Part shown: positions 1 to 5,339 of the stretch, piece after piece
Layout: every line of letters starts with the position of its first letter
Position numbering within the stretch: the stretch's first letter is position 1
DNA from: Caldilineae bacterium
GTDB taxonomy: Bacteria; Chloroflexota; Anaerolineae; J102
Length of the DNA: 5,339 bases
Direction of reading: 5' to 3'
Assembly: GCA_011176555.1 (NCBI GenBank)
Contig: DUEF01000029.1
Span: 1-5,339, forward strand
Program-made: the position numbers and the translations under genes
Notes under the pieces: generated by a model
The model's database searches: none
Seen by the model: only the letters and a program-made list of their open reading frames with translations
What the model was told of the DNA's origin: nothing

Positions 1-653
1 GTGACAACCTGAGGAAGCGTTTCGATACGCACATCCGCCAGGGAGGCTGCTTCCATTTCCTGGCGCAGCGCCTCGCGCAGACGGCCGGCCACGTTGTAGC
101 CGATGGCCTCGCCGCCGTAGTTGGCGAATTCGGCGATCAGGATCAGGGTTTCATCGGGGGCGGCGGCAACGGGCATGGCGGCCTGCGGCTTTGGCGTGGG
201 GACGGGGACGCCCAAACGTACAGCCATCTCACGCCAGCCATCCGGCCGGGCCAACACAAAAAGTGCGAGCACCAGCGCTAACAGGGCGGGAATCAGCCAC
301 CACCAGGAGAAACGGCGTCTGGGAGCGGCTACCGCTTCGTGGCGCATCTGGGGATGCGCACTCCGCTGGTTTCGACCTCCGATCTCTGACTTCTGTCCTC
401 CGATCTCCGATCTCAGTCCTCCGACCTCCGGTGCAAAGCCCGCCGCCAGCAGCAGTTCATCTCGCTCCGCGGGCGTCAAGCGAAGCTTGTCCGCCAGGCG
501 CAACACGTCCTGACGCTCCCGCGGCCGCTTCGTCAAGCCCTCCTTCCAGCGAAAGATGGTCTGCCGCCGCACGCCCAGGTGTCGCGCCAGTTCCGCGTCG
601 CTGACGCCGGTGGCTCGGCTATGTTCGGTGAGCAATTGAGCGAAGGTTTTCAT
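1..653 (-). CDS. Membrane-anchored HTH regulator, 3' end cut by window edge
   Basis: I read this frame directly from the minus strand; it stays open from an ATG at 653-651 to the left edge, giving 217 residues with no stop. Residues about 5-70 form an XRE/phage-repressor-like DNA-binding domain, with a clear helix-turn-helix at 17-39 (SDAELARHLGV, then RRQTIFRWKEG). Residues 75-93 are a Gly-rich linker (VGG, SEIGG, SEIGG) encoded by a 7-bp tandem repeat. A basic stretch (RRR, 112-114) precedes one hydrophobic helix at about 117-135 (WWWLIPALLALVLALFVLA), so the N-terminus should be cytoplasmic and the rest outside. After a Pro-rich spacer, residues 168-217 (start ETLILIAEFANYGG) resemble the beginning of a TolB/FlgO-like domain found in some one-component regulators; this is tentative. 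No Shine-Dalgarno sequence precedes the ATG. The gene is divergent from the VWA lipoprotein gene. Its role is probably transcription control; the target is unknown. Confidence 0.86.
   Translation of the reverse strand, partial: MKTFAQLLTEHSRATGVSDAELARHLGVRRQTIFRWKEGLTKRPRERQDVLRLADKLRLTPAERDELLLAAGFAPEVGGLRSEIGGQKSEIGGRNQRSAHPQMRHEAVAAPRRRFSWWWLIPALLALVLALFVLARPDGWREMAVRLGVPVPTPKPQAAMPVAAAPDETLILIAEFANYGGEAIGYNVAGRLREALRQEMEAASLADVRIETLPQVV
376..431. repeat. Coding 7-bp tandem repeat, about eight degenerate units
   Basis: On the plus strand the sequence runs in 7-base steps with consensus close to (C/T)CTCCGA: cctccga, tctctga, cttctgt, cctccga, tctccga, tctcagt, cctccga, cctccgg. Three 7-base units make 21 bases, so the minus-strand product repeats every seven residues (SEIGGQK, SEIGGRN) between the HTH domain and the membrane helix. 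The array resembles the heptameric short tandem repeats known from cyanobacteria and other bacteria. A gain or loss of one or two units would shift the frame of the regulator. Confidence 0.8.
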
Positions 654-678
654 GGTTATTTCGGGCTGTTACAGGCAA

Positions 679-708
679 TGGTACACATCTGGCTCTTGAA
701 TTGTACCA
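679..708. promoter_or_regulatory. Inverted repeat, candidate operator
   Basis: A perfect 7-base inverted repeat, tggtaca at 679-685 and tgtacca at 702-708, is separated by 16 bases in the gap between the divergent HTH and VWA genes. The half-site centres are 23 bases apart, about two turns of DNA. The right half overlaps the candidate -10 element of the HTH gene, which would suit repression by a dimer, perhaps the HTH protein itself. The symmetry is seen; the binding is inferred. Confidence 0.45.
700..708 (-). promoter_or_regulatory. Candidate extended -10 promoter of the HTH gene
   Basis: On the minus strand the bases read TGG followed by TACAAT (705-700), which matches the extended -10 pattern TGnTATAAT at all but one position. 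No good -35 box lies at the usual 16-18 bases; TTGCCC at 731-726 is 20 bases away. Transcription would begin near 692-695, leaving a leader of about 40 bases before the ATG at 653. Confidence 0.4.
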
Positions 709-755
709 CTTTTTTGCAAACATGGGGGCAAAACCACCCACCTTTCATCACCTCC

Positions 756-762
756 AAGGAGA
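756..762 (+). promoter_or_regulatory. Strong Shine-Dalgarno site fixing the VWA start
   Basis: AAGGAGA lies just upstream of the ATG at 768, with six bases between AGGAG and the start codon. It is the best ribosome binding site in the window. It selects this ATG over the in-frame upstream codons (for example 621 and 678), which lack such a site; the codon at 768 also begins a proper lipoprotein signal peptide. Confidence 0.85.
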
Positions 763-767
763 TTGCC

Positions 768-2258
768 ATGAACACTCGAACGAAGTCTTTCACCCCCGTA
801 GCGGCCTTGCTCGCCTTGCTGCTCTCGCTCGTCAGCGGCTGTGCGGGTGCAGTTCCCGATTCGTCCAAGGCCATCAGTCGCGGCGCTATCAACCGTGGCG
901 CCATCGTGCCCGCCGAAAACGTGCGCGTGGCCGAATATCTCAACTACTACGAACAGCGTTTCCCGGAACCCACCGATCAACCCCTGGGGCTGGATGTGCG
1001 CCTGGGGAACGCGCAGGTTCCTCCCCACGGCGGCGAGGTCTGGATGCAGATCGGTCTGCAAGCTCAGCGCCCGGCCGACGGCCAACGCACGCCCCTGAAT
1101 CTCGCCCTGGTGTTGGATAAGAGCGGCTCGATGGGCGACACCGGCAAGATGACCTACCTCAAACAATCGCTGGATGTCTTTCTGCACAGTTTGCGCCCCG
1201 ACGACATCGTCTCGATTGTCGCCTACAGTGATGACGCGGTCGTGCTGCGCCCGACCGAGGCCGTCGGAGATGGCCGCTGGATCAGCAAGACCATCCAACG
1301 ACTGGAACCGGAGGGCTGGACGAATCTGCACGCGGGCCTGATGCTGGGTTTCCAGGAAGTGGAGCGTCATTTCGACATCCGCCGTAACAACCGCGTGCTC
1401 CTGCTCACCGATGGCCGGGCCAATCGCGGCGAGACCAATCCAACCCGGATTGCCGCCGACGCCCTGGCCTACAACGAGCAGGGCATCTATCTCTCGACCA
1501 TCGGCATGGGCGTGGACCTGGATGACCAGTTACTGAGCACATTGGCGCATCAGGGACACGGCGCTTATCACTTCATCGATTCCTACGATGAAATGGACAA
1601 GGTCTTCCGCACCGAAGCGGAGGGGCTGGTGGAGAAGGTCGCCAGAGACATCACCATCACCCTGGAGTCGGCTGGCGGCGAGTTGGTCTCGATCACCGGT
1701 TACGAGGGTCAGCCGCCGAGCCGCGGCGCTCAGGTCAAATTATTCGACATGGGCGCTGGCGACAGTCAGGTGCTGTTGGCCAGATTCCGCGTCTCGTCGA
1801 TCAGGACGCCTAAACCCCTGGCCGCGGTGCGCCTGACCTACACCGACGTATTCGGCCAACGCCAACGCGAGATCAGCGCCCATCCGCTTATCCGTCCCGG
1901 CGGCGACACTGCTTTCGACAACCTCCAGGACATCGAGGTGCTCCGCAATGTAACCATCGCCGACTCAGCCGCAGCGCTGCGCAGCATCGACGGCCTGTTC
2001 GAGCAGGGGCGCTATGCCGAAGCCTGGGGTCTGGCCCGACAGATGGAGGAGCGGCTGCGCCATGTCGCCGCTTTGACCGGTGATGAGCAGATGGTGCAGG
2101 ATGCCGATCTGTTCCGGCGCTACCAGGTGACGCTGGCTGAAGCGCTGGGCGGCGAACCGGAGCCGACCACTTACCAGACCCTCCCTTCGGATGGGCGGCA
2201 GCCGCAGCGCTGGGGCGTGGCGGGCACGCCAACCTTGCCCGAAGTCGAGATCAAATAG
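768..2258 (+). CDS. VWA-domain lipoprotein, YfbK-like
   Basis: The product is 496 residues. Residues 1-24 are a lipoprotein signal peptide: a basic start (MNTRTK), a hydrophobic core (VAALLALLLSLV) and a lipobox VSG-C with Cys25 as the lipidated residue, so the protein should be anchored outside the cytoplasmic membrane. Residues about 50-100 (VRVAEYLNYYEQRFPEP) match the N-terminal region of the YfbK-like VWA family. The VWA domain spans about 110-290 and keeps the metal-ion-dependent adhesion site: D117-x-S119-x-S121 in LVLDKSGSMG, T185 in GWTNLHAG and D215 in LLLTDGRAN. A beta-rich segment (about 295-375) and a helical tail (about 385-460) follow. This fold usually binds protein partners through a bound divalent cation; the partner here is unknown. 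The gene is divergent from the HTH regulator, which may control it, and convergent with rlmB. The often-used family name 'Ca-activated chloride channel' is not supported by anything in this protein. Confidence 0.93.
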   Translation: MNTRTKSFTPVAALLALLLSLVSGCAGAVPDSSKAISRGAINRGAIVPAENVRVAEYLNYYEQRFPEPTDQPLGLDVRLGNAQVPPHGGEVWMQIGLQAQRPADGQRTPLNLALVLDKSGSMGDTGKMTYLKQSLDVFLHSLRPDDIVSIVAYSDDAVVLRPTEAVGDGRWISKTIQRLEPEGWTNLHAGLMLGFQEVERHFDIRRNNRVLLLTDGRANRGETNPTRIAADALAYNEQGIYLSTIGMGVDLDDQLLSTLAHQGHGAYHFIDSYDEMDKVFRTEAEGLVEKVARDITITLESAGGELVSITGYEGQPPSRGAQVKLFDMGAGDSQVLLARFRVSSIRTPKPLAAVRLTYTDVFGQRQREISAHPLIRPGGDTAFDNLQDIEVLRNVTIADSAAALRSIDGLFEQGRYAEAWGLARQMEERLRHVAALTGDEQMVQDADLFRRYQVTLAEALGGEPEPTTYQTLPSDGRQPQRWGVAGTPTLPEVEIK

Positions 2259-2270
2259 CGCTGTCGGAAA

Positions 2271-2324
2271 CTCAGGAGCGATGCAGGCGGCCACAGGCTG
2301 CGAGCGGTAAGCGTCGCTCCTGGG
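2271..2324. terminator. Long hairpin between convergent genes, possible bidirectional terminator
   Basis: Bases 2273-2281 (caggagcga) pair perfectly with 2314-2322 (tcgctcctg). The stem grows to 14 pairs (2271-2284 with 2311-2324) if two U-G pairs in the plus-strand RNA are allowed; the loop is 26 bases. It begins 12 bases after the VWA stop and ends 2 bases before the last base of the rlmB stop, the place expected for a shared terminator. No run of T follows on either strand, so it is not a canonical intrinsic terminator; it may instead be a REP-like palindrome that protects mRNA ends. Confidence 0.5.
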
Positions 2325-2326
2325 CT

Positions 2327-3121
2327 TCACCCCTGCCGTTGCCGCGCCACGTCGAACAGCAAAATCGAACCCGCCACCGCCGCGTTAAGCGAGTTGATGC
2401 GCCCCGCCATCGGCAGTTCCACCAGCCAGTCGCAGGTTTCCCCCACCAGCCTGCTCAACCCGTAACCCTCGGAGCCGACCACCACGCCCAGCGGCCCGCG
2501 TAAATCGACCGAGCCCAACGGTTGGGCGTCGGGATGCGCCTCCAGGCCCGCAATCCACAGGCCCTCCGCTTGCAGCGCCCTGATCGTCGTCACCAGGTTG
2601 GTTTCCTGGCACACCAGCAGATGCTCCACCGCCCCCGCCGAAGCGTTGACCACGGCCGGGGTGACGGCGGCGGCGCGATGGCGGGGTAGAACGACGCCGT
2701 GCACGCCGCAGGCTTCAGCCGTACGCAACAGCGTGCCCAGGTTCTGCGGGTCCTGAATCTGGTCGAGCAACAGCAGCAGTGGGTCTTGGCCACGCGTTCG
2801 GGCCAGAGCCAGGGTCTCGTCCAGATGGGCGTAAGGGTAAAAACCGGCTTTCAGGGCTACGCCCTGGTGATTGACGCCGCCCAGCCACTCGTCCAATTGC
2901 TGGCGTTCCACTGTCTCCACCGCCGCGCCTGTTTCCCGCGCGATTTTTTCTATCTCGACCAGCAACGACGACGACTTCATGCCGCCGACGAGATAAAGCG
3001 TGTGGAATGACCGACGCCCGGCGCGCAGGGCCTCGCGCACCGCCTGCCGGCCGTAGAGTAGATCGAAATGTGGCTGACGGCGTCCGGCCTGTCGTTTTCT
3101 CTTGCGTGATCGTTTGGTCAT
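2327..3121 (-). CDS. rlmB: 23S rRNA 2'-O-ribose methyltransferase, RlmB/TrmH type (SpoU family)
   Basis: The product is 264 residues, slightly longer than usual because of a very basic N-terminus (MTKRSRKRKRQAGRR) that may bind RNA. The substrate-binding domain begins at LLYGRQAVREAL (21-32). The C-terminal SPOUT catalytic domain shows all three SpoU motifs: motif 1 in DQIQDPQNLGTLLRTAE with N127 and R133, motif 2 in VVVGSEGYGLS with E218, and motif 3 in LPMAGRINSLNAAVA with N243, S244 and N246. The E. coli family member methylates the ribose of G2251 in the peptidyl-transferase P-loop using S-adenosylmethionine; a tRNA or other rRNA target cannot be excluded from sequence alone. The ATG at 3121 has no recognisable Shine-Dalgarno sequence, and its leader is the composite repeat. 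The gene follows cysS as in Bacillus (rlmB, formerly yacO), so co-transcription is likely. Confidence 0.93.
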   Translation of the reverse strand: MTKRSRKRKRQAGRRQPHFDLLYGRQAVREALRAGRRSFHTLYLVGGMKSSSLLVEIEKIARETGAAVETVERQQLDEWLGGVNHQGVALKAGFYPYAHLDETLALARTRGQDPLLLLLDQIQDPQNLGTLLRTAEACGVHGVVLPRHRAAAVTPAVVNASAGAVEHLLVCQETNLVTTIRALQAEGLWIAGLEAHPDAQPLGSVDLRGPLGVVVGSEGYGLSRLVGETCDWLVELPMAGRINSLNAAVAGSILLFDVARQRQG

Positions 3122-3128
3122 GGCTCAC

Positions 3129-3212
3129 GTGTTGCGTGGTGCGTATTGCGTGGCGTCTCTCGAACGGAACCTTGTCCTGAGCGAAGCCGAAGGAACGCAC
3201 CACGCAATACGC
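3129..3212. repeat. Composite repeat: inverted 7-bp arrays around a dispersed-type element
   Basis: The cysS-rlmB gap consists almost wholly of repeats. The left array reads in 7-base steps (gttgcgt, ggtgcgt, attgcgt at 3131-3151). The right array, read on the minus strand, repeats the same units (attgcgt, ggtgcgt at 3208-3195), giving a perfect 13-base inverted repeat: gcgtattgcgtgg at 3141-3153 and its complement at 3200-3212. Between them lies 3171-3193 (cttgtcctgagcgaagcc, then gaagg). I recognise this word as a short interspersed repeat common in environmental bacterial genomes, where it encodes spurious LSEAEG or FAQDK peptides. The hexamer gctcac flanks the whole at 3123-3128 and 3211-3216. 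Confidence 0.72.
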
Positions 3213-4616
3213 TCACTTTTCCCAATGCCAGGTCGTGCCCTCGCGGGTGTCTTCCAGGATCACGCCCTGCTCCGCCAGGCGATCCCGGATCAGATCCGCC
3301 ATCGCCCATTGCTTGAGCTTGCGCATTTCCGCCCGCACTTCAAGGAGCAGGTCGATAAAGGGCGCTGCATCGGAAGCGACGGCGCTGGCTTCGTCCAGGC
3401 GCAATCCCAAAATGCCGGCCAGTTCCCGCAGCGTGTCCTGGGCCTCGGCAAAGGGCGCACCGCCGACCCCGGCGTCGCGTGCGCTGTTGATGGCTTTGAC
3501 CAGGTCATAGAGATGTCCCAGAGCGCCGGCCGAGTTGAAATCGTCATCCATGCTCTGCACGAAGCGTTTCCGCGCCTGCTCCCGGGCAAGTTGCAGGCGT
3601 TCGACAGCAGGGCCTTCGAGCACAGAACCACTGGCCGGGCGCAGGGCGCTGTGCAGGCGAGCGAGCCCGCGCTCGGCTTGCGCCACCACTTCGTCGTCGT
3701 AAGCCAGAGGTTTGCGGTAGTGGGAACTGAGGATCAACAGGCGAAAGACATCGGCCTCATGCTCAGCCAGGAATTGATCGATGGTGACCATGTTGCCCAG
3801 CGACTTGGACATCTTTTCGGCGCGCAGTTCCAACATGCCGTTGTGCAGCCAGTAGCGGGCCATGGGCGCGGCGTTGCAGCTTTCGCTCTGAGCGATTTCG
3901 TTTTCGTGATGCGGGAAGATGAGATCGTTGCCGCCGCCGTGGATGTCGATGGTCTCGCCCAGATAGCGCCGGGCCATAGCCGAACATTCGATGTGCCAGC
4001 CCGGACGCCCCAGGCCCCAGGGACTTTCCCAGGCCGGTTCATCCGCCTCTTTTTGCCCTTTCCACAGGGCGAAATCCGCGGCGTCTTCTTTCAGATCGTC
4101 GCCAAAACGCTCGCGGTCGCTGCTGATGGCGTGCTCGATCTTGCGGCGGCTGAGCTTGCCGTAATCCTCGTCGACCCGCACCCGGAAGTAGACGTCGCCA
4201 TCCGATTCGTAGGCGTAGCCCTTGTCGATCAGCGTTTGCACCATGTCGATGATCTCTTCGATGGTGCCGGAAACGCGGGGTAGCACCGTCGGCGGCAGGA
4301 TGTTCAGATCCGCCATGTGCTCCTGATAGCGCTCGATGTAGTGCTCCGCCAGCGCCATCGCGTCCTGGCCGGTTTCACGCGAGCGGTTGATGATCTTGTC
4401 GTCCACATCGGTGAAATTCATGACATGGCGCACTTCGTAGCCCTTGAATTCCAGGTAGCGGCGGATCATGTCGAACACAATGGACGACATGCCGTGGCCG
4501 ATGTGGGCGTCATCGTACACGGTGGGACCGCAAACATACATGCGCACCACGCCCGGCTCGATGGTTTCAAAGATTTCTTTTTGTCGCGATAAAGTGTTGT
4601 AGACACGTAAAGTCAT
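3213..4616 (-). CDS. cysS: Cysteinyl-tRNA synthetase
   Basis: This class I synthetase of 467 residues, a normal length for the family, joins cysteine to tRNA-Cys in the cytoplasm using ATP. The HIGH motif is at 38-41 within MYVCGPTVYDDAHIGH and the KMSKS motif at 268-272 (EKMSKSLGN). The four zinc ligands that recognise the cysteine thiol are present: C29, C211 (GWHIECSAM), H236 and E240 (FPHHENEIAQSE). The alpha-helical anticodon-binding region covers about 300-440, and the end (ADLIRDRLAEQGVILEDT, then GTTWHW) is typical, so the gene is intact. The ATG at 4616 gives the usual start (MTLRVYNTLS); a weak purine-rich site, AGAGAAG at 4630-4624, lies seven bases upstream. The TGA stop at 3215-3213 falls inside the first unit of the neighbouring 7-bp repeat. 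It sits between the PIN-TRAM gene and rlmB on the same strand. Confidence 0.98.
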   Translation of the reverse strand: MTLRVYNTLSRQKEIFETIEPGVVRMYVCGPTVYDDAHIGHGMSSIVFDMIRRYLEFKGYEVRHVMNFTDVDDKIINRSRETGQDAMALAEHYIERYQEHMADLNILPPTVLPRVSGTIEEIIDMVQTLIDKGYAYESDGDVYFRVRVDEDYGKLSRRKIEHAISSDRERFGDDLKEDAADFALWKGQKEADEPAWESPWGLGRPGWHIECSAMARRYLGETIDIHGGGNDLIFPHHENEIAQSESCNAAPMARYWLHNGMLELRAEKMSKSLGNMVTIDQFLAEHEADVFRLLILSSHYRKPLAYDDEVVAQAERGLARLHSALRPASGSVLEGPAVERLQLAREQARKRFVQSMDDDFNSAGALGHLYDLVKAINSARDAGVGGAPFAEAQDTLRELAGILGLRLDEASAVASDAAPFIDLLLEVRAEMRKLKQWAMADLIRDRLAEQGVILEDTREGTTWHWEK

Positions 4617-4642
4617 AGCTGGTCTTCTCTAGTTCGAGTAAT

Positions 4643-4679
4643 GGGTGACGATTGCGACCTGCGACTTGTCACTTGTTTC
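4643..4679. repeat. Degenerate 7-bp repeat in the PIN-TRAM to cysS gap
   Basis: The plus strand shows 7-base steps ttgcgac (4652-4658), ctgcgac (4659-4665), ttgtcac (4666-4672) and ttgtttc (4673-4679), with a weaker unit (gggtgac) before them. The first two units differ at one base; the others are more diverged. The array ends on the last base of the PIN-TRAM stop codon (4681-4679) and fills over half of the 62-base gap. I see no promoter in the rest of the gap. Confidence 0.55.
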
Positions 4680-5339
4680 TAATTGGGCACAGCGAAAATC
4701 ATGCGGCCGGCGCTGGTTTGCAGGACTTTGGTCACCGTTAGATTAATCTCTCGTCCGATGTAGCGTTGGCCGCCTTCGATCACAACCATCGTGCCATCTT
4801 CCAGGTAGCCGACGCCCTGATCCAGTTCTTTGCCCTCCTGGATCACGCGCAAGCGCATCTGCTCGCCGGGCAAGTAGATCGCTTTCATAGCGTTCGCCAA
4901 CTCGTTCAGGTTGAGCACGTTGATGCCCTGAATGGCCGCCACCCGGTTGAGGTTGTAATCATTGGTCATAACGCCGAAGCCATGCTCACGCGCCAAAACG
5001 ATCAATTTTTCGTCCACCTCTCGCACCTGGGCTGGGTCGAGATCGGAGATCTCCAATTTGGGTTTTTCCAGCGTTTGCAGTTCGTCGAGCACTTCCATGC
5101 CGCGCCGTCCGCGTGCACGCCGCATCGCGTCTGGCGAGTCAGCGATGTATTGCAACTCGTTCAACACAAAACGAGGCACCAACAACGGCCCGGTCAGAAA
5201 GCCGGTTTTCGCCACATCGGCGATACGCCCATCGATAATGACGCTGGTGTCGAGCAAGATAGGTCGGGGGCCATTGATGGTGGCCGTTCCTGCTCTCTCC
5301 GCCTCTTTTTCCTCCTCCTGCCGTCGTAGTCGCCCGATC
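4679..5339 (-). CDS. PIN-TRAM domain protein, YacL type, 5' end cut by window edge
   Basis: The frame is open to the right edge, giving 219 visible residues and a TAG stop at 4681-4679. A TTG at 5257-5255 falls inside the first beta strand of the PIN domain and cannot be the true start. Visible residues 1-27 begin with a charged linker (RRQEEEKEAERAG). The PIN domain covers about 28-150, starting LLDTSVIIDGRIADV, with the acidic metal-binding set D30, E61 (FVLNELQ), D109 (VDEKLIVLA) and D127 (MTNDYN). A TRAM domain, a predicted RNA-binding fold, ends the protein (about 160-217: GVGYLEDGTMVVIEGG, later TSAGRMIFAVP). B. subtilis YacL has about 360 residues with N-terminal membrane helices, so about 140 residues including those helices probably lie outside the window. 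The family is presumed to be a membrane-bound RNase, but its substrate is not established. It lies upstream of cysS on the same strand, as in Bacillus. Confidence 0.92.
   Translation of the reverse strand, partial: IGRLRRQEEEKEAERAGTATINGPRPILLDTSVIIDGRIADVAKTGFLTGPLLVPRFVLNELQYIADSPDAMRRARGRRGMEVLDELQTLEKPKLEISDLDPAQVREVDEKLIVLAREHGFGVMTNDYNLNRVAAIQGINVLNLNELANAMKAIYLPGEQMRLRVIQEGKELDQGVGYLEDGTMVVIEGGQRYIGREINLTVTKVLQTSAGRMIFAVPN

Noticed and set aside
121..604. Two plus-strand open frames of 130 and 137 codons
   Set aside because: Both are antisense to the HTH regulator, whose protein has recognisable domains; these have low-complexity Ser/Arg/Pro-rich products.
696..724. Plus-strand promoter TTGAAT, 17 bases, AACATG for the VWA gene
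   Set aside because: The -10 candidate matches the consensus at only two of six bases; I could not identify a plus-strand promoter with confidence.
579..767. In-frame 63-residue N-terminal extension of the VWA gene
   Set aside because: It lies largely antisense to the HTH gene, has no ribosome binding site and would bury the lipoprotein signal peptide; the ATG at 768 has a strong site.
3166..3196. ggaac direct repeat (3166-3170 and 3192-3196) as a target duplication around the central element
   Set aside because: Five bases is short, and part of the right copy appears to belong to the usual end of the element, so chance is a sufficient explanation.
2715..3203. Minus-strand open frame covering the composite repeat and the start of rlmB
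   Set aside because: It is in a different frame from rlmB, and its first residues (SFGFAQDK) are a translation of the dispersed repeat.
3129..3212. CRISPR array
   Set aside because: The units are 7 bases without unique spacers, and no cas gene is present.
3102..4283. 393-codon open frame on the plus strand
   Set aside because: It is antisense to an intact cysS, and its start lies in the repeat region; it resembles no family and reflects high GC content.
4679..5257. TTG at 5257 as the start of the PIN-TRAM protein
   Set aside because: The codon is within the first strand of the PIN domain (LLDTSV), and the frame continues open to the window edge.

Overview
The window is a GC-rich bacterial chromosome segment holding five protein genes and no RNA genes, CRISPR array, insertion sequence or phage gene. 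The three minus-strand genes on the right are housekeeping genes: a YacL-type PIN-TRAM protein, cysteinyl-tRNA synthetase and an RlmB-type 23S rRNA ribose methyltransferase. They keep the gene order of the Bacillus subtilis yacL...cysS...rlmB region in condensed form. On the left is a divergent pair: a membrane-anchored helix-turn-helix protein (minus, cut by the left edge) and a von Willebrand factor A (VWA) lipoprotein (plus). No taxonomic marker is decisive. The gene styles (short N-terminal HTH joined to one membrane helix; VWA lipoprotein), weak Shine-Dalgarno sites and abundant 7-bp tandem repeats fit a member of the Chloroflexota (Anaerolineae/Caldilineae-like), but this is an inference from resemblance.

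Layout: 1-653 minus, HTH membrane regulator (5' complete, 3' cut); 654-767, divergent intergenic region with an inverted repeat that overlaps an extended -10 element; 768-2258 plus, VWA lipoprotein; 2259-2326, convergent gap almost filled by a long hairpin; 2327-3121 minus, rlmB; 3122-3212, composite repeat; 3213-4616 minus, cysS; 4617-4678, short gap with degenerate 7-bp repeats; 4679-5339 minus, PIN-TRAM protein (3' complete, 5' cut).

The right-hand genes probably form one leftward transcription unit (PIN-TRAM, cysS, rlmB) serving translation and RNA metabolism. The left-hand pair looks like a regulator and a cell-surface protein transcribed away from a shared control region, and the inverted repeat suggests autoregulation. 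The regulation is inferred, not shown.

The least ordinary signal is repetitive. Three unrelated 7-bp repeat families occur in 5.3 kb. One lies inside the coding region of the HTH regulator, where a change of a single unit would shift the reading frame. One forms inverted arrays around a short dispersed-repeat-like element between cysS and rlmB. One lies between the PIN-TRAM gene and cysS. The two intergenic arrays abut or overlap the stop codon of the gene before them. No new biological system is evident; the repeats and the possible phase-variable regulator are the leads worth checking.
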